Notes: generated by a model not told the origin, from the sequence alone. A stretch of DNA of 41,668 nucleotides from CAZBDU01 sp964490725 (GCA_964490725.1 CAZBDU010000047.1:1-41668), one strand, 5' to 3'. Shown: positions 23,046 to 31,383, counted from the stretch's first letter. Program-made: numbers and translations.

Positions 23046-24281
23046 TCAGGGCGGCGGAGGAACGGTGGCCCGGAAGATCGTAGCCTTCCCGGTCAGCTCG
23101 TAGGCGCCGGCCCCGGCCGGGGCCAGCAGCGAGCGGCCGCGGCCGAGCTCCCCTGTTCCCCCCTCCCAGCGCAGGGAAGCCTGCCCCTCCACGCAGATCA
23201 GGATGTCCACGCCGCGGTCGGCCGGGCTGCGGTACCCGGGGTCGGGGCGCACTCTGGAGAGCCGGAACTCCGCAGCCGGGGCGGGGTAGACCTCCTCGCC
23301 GCCTGCGAGGGAGCGAGGCTCCACCAACGCCGGGGGGACACCCCGGAAACGCAGGATGCGGAGCAGCTCCGGCACGTCGACGTGCTTGCCGGTGAGGCCT
23401 CCCCTGATCACATTGTCGGAGCTGGCCATCACCTCGATGCCGGTGCCCGCCAGGTAGGCGTGCAGCACCCCGGCGGGCAGAAACAGGGCCTGGCCGGGCT
23501 CCAGCCGCGTCAGGTTGAGCAGCAGGGGGGACAGCACGCCGACGTCCCCCGGATAGCGCCGGCCGAGCTCCCGCACCCACCACCATGGGGCCAGCCCCGG
23601 CGGAAGGGCCGGCGGGTCCTCCTCCCGGAGCCCCGGGGGAAGCCTGCCGGCCAGCCGCTGCCCGGCGGCGGCCGCCGCGTCCGCCACCGCCAGGCGCTCG
23701 CCCTCCTCCAGGCTCATGAGGGCCGCGAAGAACACCCTCAGCCCCGCCCCTTCCTGCAGCCCGGGGAGGAGGCGCCGGAGGGAGGCGGAGTCGATCTCCC
23801 CCAGCAGCTCCCGCATCCGCGCGAGGCGTCGAAAGCCGCTCATTCCCCAGAAGGGGGTGAGGGCGGCCAGGAGCTCCGGCTTGTGGTTGTCGTCCCGGTA
23901 GTTGCGCTGCGGCGCCGCCAGGGGAATACCCTCCTCGTTCTCCCGGCGATACCCCTGCCGGGCCTGCTCCAGGTCGGGATGCGCCTGGATGGACAGGGGC
24001 TCGGCGGCGGCCAGAACCTTCAGCAGGAAGGGAAATCGCCCCTGGAAACGGGCCGCCGGCTGCGCGCCCAGGATCTCCTGCGGATGAGCGGCGATCAGCT
24101 CCGGGAGCGGCACCCGGCTTCCGTTCACCAGGGCCAGCGAAGGGGCCACCGGGTGCGCCCCCATCCACAGCTCCGCCTGCGGCCTGCCTGAGGGCGCCCT
24201 GCCCAGGAGGCGCGGGATGGCCGTGTGGGAGCCCCAGGCGTACTCCTGGATACGGTTCTCCAGGGGCAGGATGCCGATCAT
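23046..24281 (-). CDS. manA: mannose-6-phosphate isomerase, class I
   Basis: A 411-residue type I phosphomannose isomerase interconverting mannose-6-phosphate and fructose-6-phosphate. Zinc-site motifs are complete: LSIQAHPDLEQA (Gln and His ligands), YRDDNHKPELLAALTPFWGM (Glu ligand) and LPAGVLHAYLAG (His ligand). The diagnostic IEVMASSDNVIRGGLTGKHVDVPELL follows. The N-terminal LENRIQEYAWGSHTAIPRLLG is typical. The start is ATG 24281, which lacks a properly spaced Shine-Dalgarno and has a -10-like TACACT ending five bases before it. Mannose-6-phosphate feeds GDP-mannose and surface glycans, or is formed during mannose uptake. Confidence 0.93.
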   Translation of the reverse strand: MIGILPLENRIQEYAWGSHTAIPRLLGRAPSGRPQAELWMGAHPVAPSLALVNGSRVPLPELIAAHPQEILGAQPAARFQGRFPFLLKVLAAAEPLSIQAHPDLEQARQGYRRENEEGIPLAAPQRNYRDDNHKPELLAALTPFWGMSGFRRLARMRELLGEIDSASLRRLLPGLQEGAGLRVFFAALMSLEEGERLAVADAAAAAGQRLAGRLPPGLREEDPPALPPGLAPWWWVRELGRRYPGDVGVLSPLLLNLTRLEPGQALFLPAGVLHAYLAGTGIEVMASSDNVIRGGLTGKHVDVPELLRILRFRGVPPALVEPRSLAGGEEVYPAPAAEFRLSRVRPDPGYRSPADRGVDILICVEGQASLRWEGGTGELGRGRSLLAPAGAGAYELTGKATIFRATVPPPP

Positions 24282-24286
24282 GCCTC

Positions 24287-24292
24287 AGTGTA
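24287..24292 (-). promoter_or_regulatory. -10-like element abutting the manA start
   Basis: Minus-strand TACACT ends five bases before ATG 24281. The -35 region 17 bases upstream is weak (TTTCTC). A transcript from here would be leaderless. Confidence 0.35.
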
Positions 24293-24366
24293 GGACATCC
24301 GCCGGCGGAGAGAAAGGGGTGCAGCCCCGCCGCGACAGCGGCCCGCGCATGCCCGCGGCGCCGGGC

Positions 24367-24396
24367 TTGTGGCGCCAGTCTGCCCGGGTCTACACT
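24367..24396 (+). promoter_or_regulatory. promoter of the cupin gene
   Basis: TTGTGG (24367-24372) and TACACT (24391-24396) are spaced by 18 bases, with a leader of about 55 bases to the cupin start. Confidence 0.5.
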
Positions 24397-24457
24397 GGGA
24401 CCACGGGGCCGGGTGCGGCGGGTTCCGGATCATCCGGTGGGACCAGGAGGTGAGGTG

Positions 24458-24793
24458 GTGGCAGTGATCAGGAGACAGGCGGTGGAACCGGTGGCGTTCG
24501 GCCCGGGCCGGCGGCGCTACCAGACGCACACGGACAGCATGACGATGGTGGTGTTCCAGTTCCAGAAGCAGCCAGGTGAGTCGAGAATCCCCCCGCACAG
24601 TCACCCCCACGAGCAGATCTCCTACGTGGCCCGGGGGACGCTCCGTTACCTGATCGGCGGGGAGTGGAGCCGCCTGGAGGAAGGGGACATGGCCACGATT
24701 CCGCCCAACGTCGAGCACACCGTTGAGCTGCTCTCCCCGGAGGTGACCCTGGTGGACGCGTTTCACCCCGTCCGTGAGGATTTCCTGGACTGA
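24458..24793 (+). CDS. small cupin-domain protein
   Basis: A 111-residue single-domain cupin. The first motif is PPHSHPHEQISYVARGTLRYLIGG (His, His and Glu metal ligands) and the second is IPPNVEHTVELL with the last His, separated by the GEWSRLEEGD turn. It should bind one metal ion in a beta-barrel. Small cupins of this kind serve as sugar or amino-acid-derivative binding proteins, dioxygenases or isomerases; I cannot assign one. GTG 24458 is chosen because AGGAGG (24445-24450) lies 7 bases ahead; GTG 24455 and 24464 are alternatives. It is alone, divergent from manA, and convergent with the Hsp20 gene. Confidence 0.8.
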   Translation: MAVIRRQAVEPVAFGPGRRRYQTHTDSMTMVVFQFQKQPGESRIPPHSHPHEQISYVARGTLRYLIGGEWSRLEEGDMATIPPNVEHTVELLSPEVTLVDAFHPVREDFLD

Positions 24794-24813
24794 AGACGGC
24801 CGCGGGCGGGGCT

Positions 24814-24835
24814 GAGGGGCGCCCCGGCGCCCCTC
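24814..24835. terminator. bidirectional GC-rich hairpin between cupin and hsp20
   Basis: GAGGGGCGCC (24814-24823) and GGCGCCCCTC (24826-24835) are perfect 10-base arms. The hairpin lies between two convergent stop codons at 24793 and 24857. Confidence 0.6.
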
Positions 24836-24856
24836 GCGGTCCGGCCCTCCGGCGGT

Positions 24857-25432
24857 CTAGCTCTTGGGCTTGCCCCCGGCGGCTCCGCCCTCTCCACCCT
24901 TTTCGGCCACGATCTTCACCTTGACGCCGGGCTTGGCCTTCAGCTCCTCCCGGGGGGGTACCACCACCTTCAGCAGGCCGTTCTTGAAGCGCGCCTCCAC
25001 CTTGCCGCGGTCGAACTTGTCCTCAGGCACGTAGTAGCGCTGCTCCGGTATGTCGCGCAGCTTGAGCCTCTTCTTGAAGTACTGCACCCCCTCTTCCGGC
25101 TGCTCCGAAGCGGGGCTCCTGGCCGACAGGTAAAGGTGGTCGCCGCGGAACTGCAGCTCCACCTCCTTTTCCTCGAAGCCGGCCAGGGCGAACTCGAAGA
25201 CCAGCGTCTTGTCTGCGGTCAAATAGATGTTGGCGGGCGGGTAGGAGTAGTACGGGTAAAAATCCGTGTACTGGCTCCAGCGGAACTGATCACGGAACTT
25301 CTCGCGGAACTCCTCGGCGTGATCGAAGCCCTCGGACATGCCCTTCTCGAAGGCTTCGCCGAGGCTTTGGGCCACCCGGAACGCCTCATCCATGACGCGT
25401 CCCAGGTCAAAGGAAAAACTCTTTCCCGACAT
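24857..25432 (-). CDS. Hsp20/alpha-crystallin small heat-shock protein
   Basis: A 191-residue chaperone of the small heat-shock family. An N-terminal helical, aromatic-rich arm (1-75, with FRDQFRWSQYTDFYPYYSYPP) precedes an alpha-crystallin domain (about 78-170). That domain has NIYLTADKTLVFEFALAGFEEKEVELQFRGDHLYLSA, a KRLKLRDIP beta segment and the closing ARFKNGLLKVVVPP. A charged Gly/Lys tail follows. There is no clear C-terminal IxI motif; VKVKIV may take its place. ATG 25432 has GGAGG at good spacing, so I reject the longer upstream frame. A weak possible promoter is TTTCCC-17-TAGATT on the minus strand (25558-25530). I see no CIRCE or other heat-shock operator. Confidence 0.87.
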   Translation of the reverse strand: MSGKSFSFDLGRVMDEAFRVAQSLGEAFEKGMSEGFDHAEEFREKFRDQFRWSQYTDFYPYYSYPPANIYLTADKTLVFEFALAGFEEKEVELQFRGDHLYLSARSPASEQPEEGVQYFKKRLKLRDIPEQRYYVPEDKFDRGKVEARFKNGLLKVVVPPREELKAKPGVKVKIVAEKGGEGGAAGGKPKS

Positions 25433-25599
25433 CGCAATACCTCCCAAGCGAAGCGTACTTCGGGTCCCTCCAACGAGGCGACCCTGACCGCCGGGACCTC
25501 TCGCGGCTCCCGCGGTATCTGCTGTCCATAATCTACTGAATTCCCCGCCCCCGGGAAACGCCGTGGTCCCGGTCAACTTGTGGGTGGCCGCGCGGTTCC

Positions 25600-26335
25600 T
25601 GGGCAAAGTCCCGCTGCCCGCGCACAGCTCCAGGGAGGAGCGAGGGCTTCCCCGCCGGCTGCGTCAGGGCTTCCGCAGGGGCTCCCTCTGGCTTGTTGTT
25701 CCGGTTTCCCTGGCCTGGCGGTCCTGCTGGCGCTGCCCCTGTTCGGCAACTGGGAGGCCTTTCTGCCTCTTCGGTCCCGCAACCGGCGTGGCCGATCCCG
25801 TGTATGGCAAGGAAGCCCCCTCCTACCTCTTCGCCCTGCCGATCTTCCGCCTCATCCAGGCGCGGCTTCCCGTTGCAGTGGGTGGTGTTGGTGGGTCTGC
25901 TGCTTCTCCACCTGGCAGAGCGGCGGGTCCTGGCGCTCACGGGCCAGGGGCTGCCCCGGGGCGTCCGGCGTCACCTGAACGCGGTCTTCCTCCTGCTGGC
26001 GCTGCTGGGTTTCTGGCATTTCATGCTCGACCGCTACCCCCTGCTGCACACGGACAGCTGCCAGCCCCTGTTCTACGGCCCGGAGCAGATCGGCGCGTTG
26101 ATCGACGAGGACCCCGCGATCGCCCGTCAGGTCGCCCTCTGGGACCGGGCCGGCTCCCAGGTGATCCACGGCAGCACGATCCCGCTGCCGCTGGGGTCGG
26201 GGCTGCTGTGCATCCAACCGGTCTATCTCACCTCCGGCGGATCGACCCCGGTGCCCCAGGTACGGGTCATCGTGAGCGATGGCACCGTGGCTGCCATGGA
26301 GACGACGCTGGAGGCGGCCTGCCATCGGCTGCTAC
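25600..26335 (+). pseudogene. decayed UPF0182 (COG1615) membrane protein gene
   Basis: Three plus-strand frames hold successive pieces of a UPF0182 protein, normally about 900 residues. 25706-25765 encodes FPGLAVLLALPLFGNWEAFL. A shifted frame (about 25767-25859) continues LFGPATGVADPVYGKEAPSYLFALPIFRLIQ. A third frame (about 25870-26335) gives the next membrane segments ending FWHFMLDRYPLLHTD, then jumps directly to the family's C-terminal block FYGPEQIGALIDEDPAIARQVALWDRAGSQVIHG...VYLTSGGS...RVIVSDGTVAAMETTLEAA. Some 500 central residues, the start and the extreme C-terminus are missing. The junction lies near 26053-26070. The remains abut the 3' end of pelG. Family assignment is from memory of conserved blocks and is confident; boundaries are approximate. 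Confidence 0.8.
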
Positions 26336-26393
26336 CATCGGCGGATGGAAAAGACCGCGGCCGGCTCCTCCACTCCGGGTTGAAGGCGGCGCT

Positions 26394-27767
26394 TCAGCGA
26401 AAGCGGGCCAGCAGAAGGCGCTCGGCCACCCCCACCGCCCGTCCCAGCAACACCGCCGCCACCACCGAGCCGGCCACCCCTGCAGCCAGGTAGCTCGCCC
26501 CGAACAGCGGCCGGCCGGAGAGCACCGTGGCCAGGGCGCAGGCCAGGTTGACAGTGAAGTACGCGGCGCAGGCCAGGGCGGAGCGGCGGTAGAGCTCGAA
26601 GTAGAAGAGGAAGGTAACCAGGGTGAGGAAGAGCAGCTGGAAGAGCACCGCCAGCATGGCCACCCGCAGGACGAGGGGGTCCACGCTGCCGCCGAACAGC
26701 ACCTGGGAGATGGTTGGAGCCAGCAGCAGGAAGGCCGCCGTGAGGACCCCCTGGAACAGGCCCTGGTCCCTGAGCCCCGTCCAGGCCCGCCGCACCAGAA
26801 CCCGCTTCCTGGCCATCAGCGCATCCAGGGGCTCCTCCACCAGGGCCCGCAGGAAGGACCGCAGGGCGCCATAGAACCCGGTCTCCGTGACCACCACGAA
26901 GTACACCAGGCCCGGGATCATCGTCAGGTTGGCCAGGTACACGGGAATGTCGTAGCGATCGAACAGGTGGATGAAGGTGCCCGGCACCTGCTGCCCGTAG
27001 GCCGCCCAGAAGATCATCTTGTCGATCCAGATGCCCCAGTAGTACAGCAGGCCGGAGAGAAGGAGGAAGCCGTAGCGGGGGAAGTAGGAGGCCAGCTCCC
27101 GCAACGGCAGGCGCCCCGGCGGGTAGTCGCGCATGGACAGCACCAGCAGGGAGACGGCGATGAAGGCCTGGCCGGACAGGAACCCGAGCATCGCACCCCC
27201 CAGTCCCAGGCGGGGACCAACCAGCGCCACCCCGGTCACGGAGATCAGCATGCCGCCCAGGAACACCAGGAAGATGGCCATGAAGCGCTTCAGCAGCGAG
27301 ATGAAGATCATCAGCAGCCAGATCAGATTGATCACCGCGAAGAACAGGCCCGAACTGACCTTGAACAGCAGCGGGTGGGACACACCGGCGGCGGGGAGCC
27401 TCCACAGCGCCGCCGCGGCGACCGCCCCCGCCGCCGCCGCCAGAGCGGCCCCGAAGGCCAGCAGCGTCGAGGCAGCCTCCCGGCTGCGCTTCAGGTAGAT
27501 CAGGTCCGATATCAGGCGCGTGAAGATGTAGTGCACCCCTCCCAGAAGGAACAGGGAGAAGGCGTAGCTGTAGATGATCACCCCCATGAAGAGCATGCGT
27601 CCCTCCGCCAGGGCGATCCCGGCGTAGCGGCCGATCACGAAGATGGCCACGATGGACAGCAGCCAGGGACCGGCCACGATCATCATGCCGGAGAGGGCCA
27701 CCCGCACGAAGGAGCCGATGCCGCCGCGACGCAGAACCCGCTGCAGCTCGAAGCCGATCCCCGCCAC
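26394..27767 (-). CDS. pelG: PelG-like polysaccharide exporter membrane protein
   Basis: A 457-residue inner-membrane protein with about twelve helices, matching PelG length and pattern (MATE/Wzx-like superfamily). The N-terminus AGIGFELQRVLRRGGIGSFVRVALSGMMIVAGPWLL is highly characteristic of PelG, as are GVHYIFTRLISDLIYLKR and the late TLVTFLFYFELYRRS region. PelG is thought to form the inner-membrane conduit for Pel polymer with PelD, PelE and PelF. The start is GTG 27767, two bases after the pelF stop with GGAGG overlapping that stop, so translation is coupled. It is the last gene of the minus-strand pelDEFG operon; its 3' end meets the UPF0182 remnant. Confidence 0.9.
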   Translation of the reverse strand: MAGIGFELQRVLRRGGIGSFVRVALSGMMIVAGPWLLSIVAIFVIGRYAGIALAEGRMLFMGVIIYSYAFSLFLLGGVHYIFTRLISDLIYLKRSREAASTLLAFGAALAAAAGAVAAAALWRLPAAGVSHPLLFKVSSGLFFAVINLIWLLMIFISLLKRFMAIFLVFLGGMLISVTGVALVGPRLGLGGAMLGFLSGQAFIAVSLLVLSMRDYPPGRLPLRELASYFPRYGFLLLSGLLYYWGIWIDKMIFWAAYGQQVPGTFIHLFDRYDIPVYLANLTMIPGLVYFVVVTETGFYGALRSFLRALVEEPLDALMARKRVLVRRAWTGLRDQGLFQGVLTAAFLLLAPTISQVLFGGSVDPLVLRVAMLAVLFQLLFLTLVTFLFYFELYRRSALACAAYFTVNLACALATVLSGRPLFGASYLAAGVAGSVVAAVLLGRAVGVAERLLLARFR

Positions 27768-27769
27768 CC

Positions 27770-29179
27770 TCAGCCTCCCCCGCTTCCCGGGGCGGGGACC
27801 GCATGCTCCCGATACAGCTCCCCGTAGGTCTGAAAGACAGCGGTGCGGTCGTAGAAGCGCAGGACCCGCTCCCGATTCTGCGCCGTCAGGGCCTCCATCT
27901 CCTGCGGGTGGTCCCTGACGTAGAGCACCCCCTGGGCGAGCTTCTCCGGGTCCTTGGGAGCGGCCAGGAAGCGCTCGTCGTAGTCCAGAAGCTCCGGGAC
28001 GTTGCCCACCCGGGTGGCCACCGCGGGCACCCCGGCGCAATAGCCCTCCAGGATGACCAGCGGCTGAGCCTCCCGCACGCTGGTCAGCAGCAGCACGTCC
28101 AGGAAGGAGTAGTAGCGGCGCACGTCCTGCCGGCCGGTGAAGTGGAACTTCTCCTCCAGCCCGTAGCTGCGCACCAGGATCAGGCACTCCTCGAAGTAGG
28201 TGGGGTGCTCGTCGGTGGGCCCGATGCAGTGGAACTCAGCCTCCGGGACCCGCTCCGAGACGATCCTGGCCATGGAGATGAAGGTCTTGATGTCCTTGAT
28301 CGGCACCACCCTGCCCACCAGGCCCACGTGGAATCCCGGGCGCTTCTCCCGCCGTACGGCGGAGTAGAAGGCCACGTCGATGCCGTTGGGAATCACCCGG
28401 GTCCGCTCCGCCGGCGCTCCCAGCTCGATCTGCTTCTGCCGGTTCACCTCGAAAAGGGACACGATCAGGCGGGCGTACCGGTAGCAGAGCCGGCTGAGGC
28501 TGTTGTAGGTGCGGATCCACATGTCCCGCTGGTAGCCGCGGATGATGCGGGTCTTGCGGATCTCCATCTCCCGCTCCTTGTGGTACAGCCCGTGCTCGGT
28601 GAGCAGCAGCGGCCGCCCCGTGCGGATCGTGGCCGCAACGCCCGCCAGCCCCGCATACCCGGTGGACACCGCGTGGTAGAGGTCGGCCTCCGGGGCGGGA
28701 TGGGCCAGCACCGCGAACATCATGTCGTGGGCGCTCTTCCAGGCCCAGAAGTAGTCGGAGAACGGATAGACCGGGTTGTGGCGGCGGTTGGCGGAGACCA
28801 GCATGTTCCAGCCGATGTCCGAGCGCACCGCCTCGACGTAGGGGTTGTAGCCCGCGGGGATGCCTTTGATCACCTCCTCCAGGGCGGGAGCGGAGTCCAG
28901 GAACAGCTGCTCGTGGACCTTGCGGATCTCTCTGAGCAGCGCGTCGCGATGCCGGGGCCGGCTTCTGGAGGGCTCAGGGGAGCCCAGCACCAGGTCCGTG
29001 TGGCCCACCACGTTGGCGGGCAGCTCGTAGCGCACCTCCTGCTGCGCGGCGGGAGAGATGGTGTAGAGCACGAAGTCGATCTCCGAGAGGTCCAGGAGGA
29101 GCTGATGGACCCAGGCCGACACCCCGCCGGTGATGAACGGGTAGGAACCCTCCAGGATCAGGCAGACCGACGGGCGCAC
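27770..29179 (-). CDS. pelF: PelF-like family 4 glycosyltransferase
   Basis: A 469-residue cytoplasmic GT-B glycosyltransferase. The N-terminal SVCLILEGSYPFITGGVSAWVHQLL is the PelF signature, including the GG donor/acceptor loop. The middle has LLLTEHGLYHKEREMEI and RVIPNGIDVAFY. The C-terminal domain has VGLVGRVVPIKDIKTFISMARIV and the EAQPLVILEGYCAGVPAVATRVGNVPELL ExE-type nucleotide-sugar site. PelF is the Pel polymerase, using UDP-activated N-acetylhexosamines. GTG 29179 is the start, two bases after the pelE stop and behind GGGGG; the longer open frame upstream is only the shadow of pelE. It lies third in pelDEFG. Confidence 0.93.
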   Translation of the reverse strand: MRPSVCLILEGSYPFITGGVSAWVHQLLLDLSEIDFVLYTISPAAQQEVRYELPANVVGHTDLVLGSPEPSRSRPRHRDALLREIRKVHEQLFLDSAPALEEVIKGIPAGYNPYVEAVRSDIGWNMLVSANRRHNPVYPFSDYFWAWKSAHDMMFAVLAHPAPEADLYHAVSTGYAGLAGVAATIRTGRPLLLTEHGLYHKEREMEIRKTRIIRGYQRDMWIRTYNSLSRLCYRYARLIVSLFEVNRQKQIELGAPAERTRVIPNGIDVAFYSAVRREKRPGFHVGLVGRVVPIKDIKTFISMARIVSERVPEAEFHCIGPTDEHPTYFEECLILVRSYGLEEKFHFTGRQDVRRYYSFLDVLLLTSVREAQPLVILEGYCAGVPAVATRVGNVPELLDYDERFLAAPKDPEKLAQGVLYVRDHPQEMEALTAQNRERVLRFYDRTAVFQTYGELYREHAVPAPGSGGG

Positions 29180-29181
29180 CT

Positions 29182-29916
29182 TCAGTCCCCCAGCCAGTAC
29201 TCGAGCATCGCCCGGTCCCGCTCCTGGAGCTCTTCCTGGCGGCCGTACAGCCGGGTGCAGAGGGAGAGCACCTTGAAGAAGTCCCGTCTCCGGAACTCCA
29301 GCTCCGCTTCCAGAACCAGGAAGGTGGGGTCCTCGTTGCCTGCCAGTCTGGAAAGGATGCTGGCCGCGCGGTCGAGCTGCTTCAGGTCCAGGAGCACCCG
29401 CACCAGCAGCGCCGCATCGACGCTGCGCAGGCCTTCCAGCCGTCCCAGCCGCGCCAGGTGCTTGTAGCACTCGTTCAGGTGATAGGTGCGGATCGACCCG
29501 GGCTGCAGCTGGGCCAGCTCGTAGAGCTGCCGCGCCAGCCGCCGCAGGTCTTCCGGGTCCTCCTTGGCTTCCAGGCGCCGCTTCAGCTCCTCGATGCGCC
29601 GGTTGTAGCGGCCCTCGATGAGGTTGATGCTTTCGGCGGCGAACAGGGCCATCTCCTGATCGTGGCTGCGGACCAGCCGGTTCAGCAGGCGTACCAGCAT
29701 GCGGTTGGTCTCCAGGTCCAGATCCTCCCGGGAGAGGGCCCCCTCGATCTCGTCCAGGTCGATGGGCTCCTCGTCCAACGGGCGCGCCGAGGCGGCCAGG
29801 TGGATGTAGGCCTCCGGCGGAGCCAGCCCGGCCGCCAGGGCCAGGAGCGCCTTGTTGGCCGTGCGCGGGGCGAACCCATCGCTGCCTCTGCGGAAGTAGT
29901 CGAAGCCCTCGATCAC
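29182..29916 (-). CDS. pelE: PelE-like helical-repeat protein without membrane anchor
   Basis: A 244-residue protein made almost wholly of helices with TPR-like spacing, for example AAESINLIEGRYNRRIEELKRRLEAKEDPEDLRRLARQLYELAQL and the repeated LLVRVLLDLKQLDRAASILSRLA. Its identity rests on position: it lies between pelD and pelF, overlapping the pelD stop by four bases (GTGA), exactly as PelE does elsewhere. PelE of Pseudomonas has two N-terminal membrane helices before its TPRs; none is visible here, so this version would be soluble and held at the membrane through PelD or PelG. Start GTG 29916. The family assignment is inferred more from context than from residues. Confidence 0.7.
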   Translation of the reverse strand: MIEGFDYFRRGSDGFAPRTANKALLALAAGLAPPEAYIHLAASARPLDEEPIDLDEIEGALSREDLDLETNRMLVRLLNRLVRSHDQEMALFAAESINLIEGRYNRRIEELKRRLEAKEDPEDLRRLARQLYELAQLQPGSIRTYHLNECYKHLARLGRLEGLRSVDAALLVRVLLDLKQLDRAASILSRLAGNEDPTFLVLEAELEFRRRDFFKVLSLCTRLYGRQEELQERDRAMLEYWLGD

Positions 29917-31331
29917 AGCTTCTGCATCTCCAGGATGTGCTCCGCGGTCTGCAGGAGATCCTCCGGGCCGGCCTCTTTCTCCCCCAGGGAGGCGTAGCCC
30001 AGGATGACCTCAAGGTGGACCGGCTGTTGCTCCAGAAGCCACTGCCGGTCGTTCACCGCCCCCAGCGCCTCCAGGCTGAACAGGGAAGCCCCGTCGTAGT
30101 CCAGGTTGGGGAAGAGGATCGCCAGCTGGTTCTCGCTCTTGTAGTGAAAGAAGCTGGCCTGACCGCGGGCCAGGCTCTCCATCTCCGCGCTCAAGGAGCC
30201 CAGCAGCCCCACCACCCGTTCCCTCCCGTGTTCCTCCTGGAGGCGCTCGAAGTTGGCCAGCTCCAGCACGATGACGCTGGCGGTGCCCTGCGCCTCGCGC
30301 ACTCTGGCCAGGGTGGACACCAGCAGGGAGTAGAACTGGCTGAAGCCGGGCAGGCCGGTGTGCGGGTTCACCTCCGCCTGACGCATCACCGACTCGTACT
30401 CCAGCGCCTTCTCCAGAGCCGGGGCGGTGAGGGCGACGATCATGGCCACCAGCTTCTCGGTGTAGAGGTTGTAGCGGACGAAGGGCATGTCGGCGATGTT
30501 GAGCACCCCCCAGATGCGCCGCCCGGCATGCAGGGGAAGGGTCAGGAGGTTGCGGCCGCTGTCCATCTTGCGCAGGTTCTCGTACTGCACCAGCATCTTC
30601 ACGGAGAAGATCATGCTGTTCCGCACCACCCACCCCTCGATGGTGCCTTCCACGGGGATGGCCGCCGGCAGGTTCCGCCTCTCCCCGACGGCGGTGCTGA
30701 GGGCCAGCTCCTTGCCCTCGGGCCGGTACTCCCAGACGGAAGCGGCGGTGGCACCGGAGAAGCGGCACACCGTCTCCAGCAGCGCCTCCAGGGCGCCGCC
30801 CAGGTTGAGGGAGAACAGCTGCTGGATCTCGCCGTGCAGGGCCGTCACCGACTCCTGCTGGCGGGAGATGCGGCGCTCCAGCTCCCGGTTGACCGTCTCC
30901 AGGGCCTTCTTCTGCCGCAGCAGGTCCGCCGCGCGGCGGGAGAAACTTTTGAGCCTTTCCCGGGTGCGCTGCAGGCGGCTGGCGCCGGCGTCGCGCACCA
31001 ACCCGAACACCCAGACCCCCGCCAGCGTCAGGGCCACCGGCACGGGAGCCATCCGTCCCAGCTGCCGCCAGTAGGAGAGCTGCCAGATCTCCGGCCGGCG
31101 CAGCTGGAGGACCGCCGGCAGCGGCAGGGCAACCACCAGGCAGGAGAGGGCAAGGCTGGCCAGCCCGTAGTACTTGCCGTAGTAGGCGGCCACCAGCAGC
31201 GCCAGGAACAGGTAAGGGTTGAAGACGCCGGCGAAGAAGCCGGGATCGCGGGGAAACAGCATGTTGACGGCGCCCACGGCAAGAGAGAACAGGGCCACCT
31301 CGCCGATGCGCCGGATCACGGCGATTTTCAT
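29913..31331 (-). CDS. pelD: PelD-like membrane GAF-degenerate-GGDEF protein
   Basis: A 472-residue inner-membrane protein. Hydrophobic segments lie at about 11-28, 37-50, 55-75 and 94-113, then a coiled coil (about 120-170), a GAF domain (about 172-305) and a degenerate GGDEF domain (about 320-470). The catalytic GGDEF is replaced by KSENQ (398-402), so it cannot make c-di-GMP. At the inhibitory/c-di-GMP site the usual RxxD reads RGQA (389-392): Arg is kept, Asp is lost. In Pseudomonas, PelD binds c-di-GMP through RxxD to switch on Pel synthesis. Topology, domain order and the following pelE-F-G make the assignment firm. ATG 31331 has AGGG just upstream and a good promoter at 31355-31383. 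Confidence 0.9.
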   Translation of the reverse strand: MKIAVIRRIGEVALFSLAVGAVNMLFPRDPGFFAGVFNPYLFLALLVAAYYGKYYGLASLALSCLVVALPLPAVLQLRRPEIWQLSYWRQLGRMAPVPVALTLAGVWVFGLVRDAGASRLQRTRERLKSFSRRAADLLRQKKALETVNRELERRISRQQESVTALHGEIQQLFSLNLGGALEALLETVCRFSGATAASVWEYRPEGKELALSTAVGERRNLPAAIPVEGTIEGWVVRNSMIFSVKMLVQYENLRKMDSGRNLLTLPLHAGRRIWGVLNIADMPFVRYNLYTEKLVAMIVALTAPALEKALEYESVMRQAEVNPHTGLPGFSQFYSLLVSTLARVREAQGTASVIVLELANFERLQEEHGRERVVGLLGSLSAEMESLARGQASFFHYKSENQLAILFPNLDYDGASLFSLEALGAVNDRQWLLEQQPVHLEVILGYASLGEKEAGPEDLLQTAEHILEMQKL

Positions 31332-31337
31332 CCCTGG

Positions 31338-31364
31338 TTTTGCGGCTCTCCCGTACTATATTAT
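31338..31364 (+). promoter_or_regulatory. plus-strand promoter candidate for the pelB-like operon
   Basis: TTTTGC (31338-31343) and TATTAT (31359-31364) are spaced by 15 bases. The -10 overlaps the opposite pelD -10, so the two directions may compete. Confidence 0.35.
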
Positions 31365-31383
31365 TCATCGACCGGAAACTCAA
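31355..31383 (-). promoter_or_regulatory. pelD promoter
   Basis: On the minus strand TTGAGT (31383-31378) and TATAGT (31360-31355) are spaced by exactly 17 bases. The leader to ATG 31331 is about 18 bases. Confidence 0.7.

Noticed and set aside
25433..25606. Longer Hsp20 start upstream of ATG 25432
   Set aside because: ATG 25432 has a strong ribosome-binding site, and the extension is unlike small heat-shock proteins.
28187..30013. Upstream extensions of the pelG and pelF frames
   Set aside because: The extensions read antisense-like or out-of-frame sequence of the preceding pel genes; GTG starts with SD at the gene junctions fit better.
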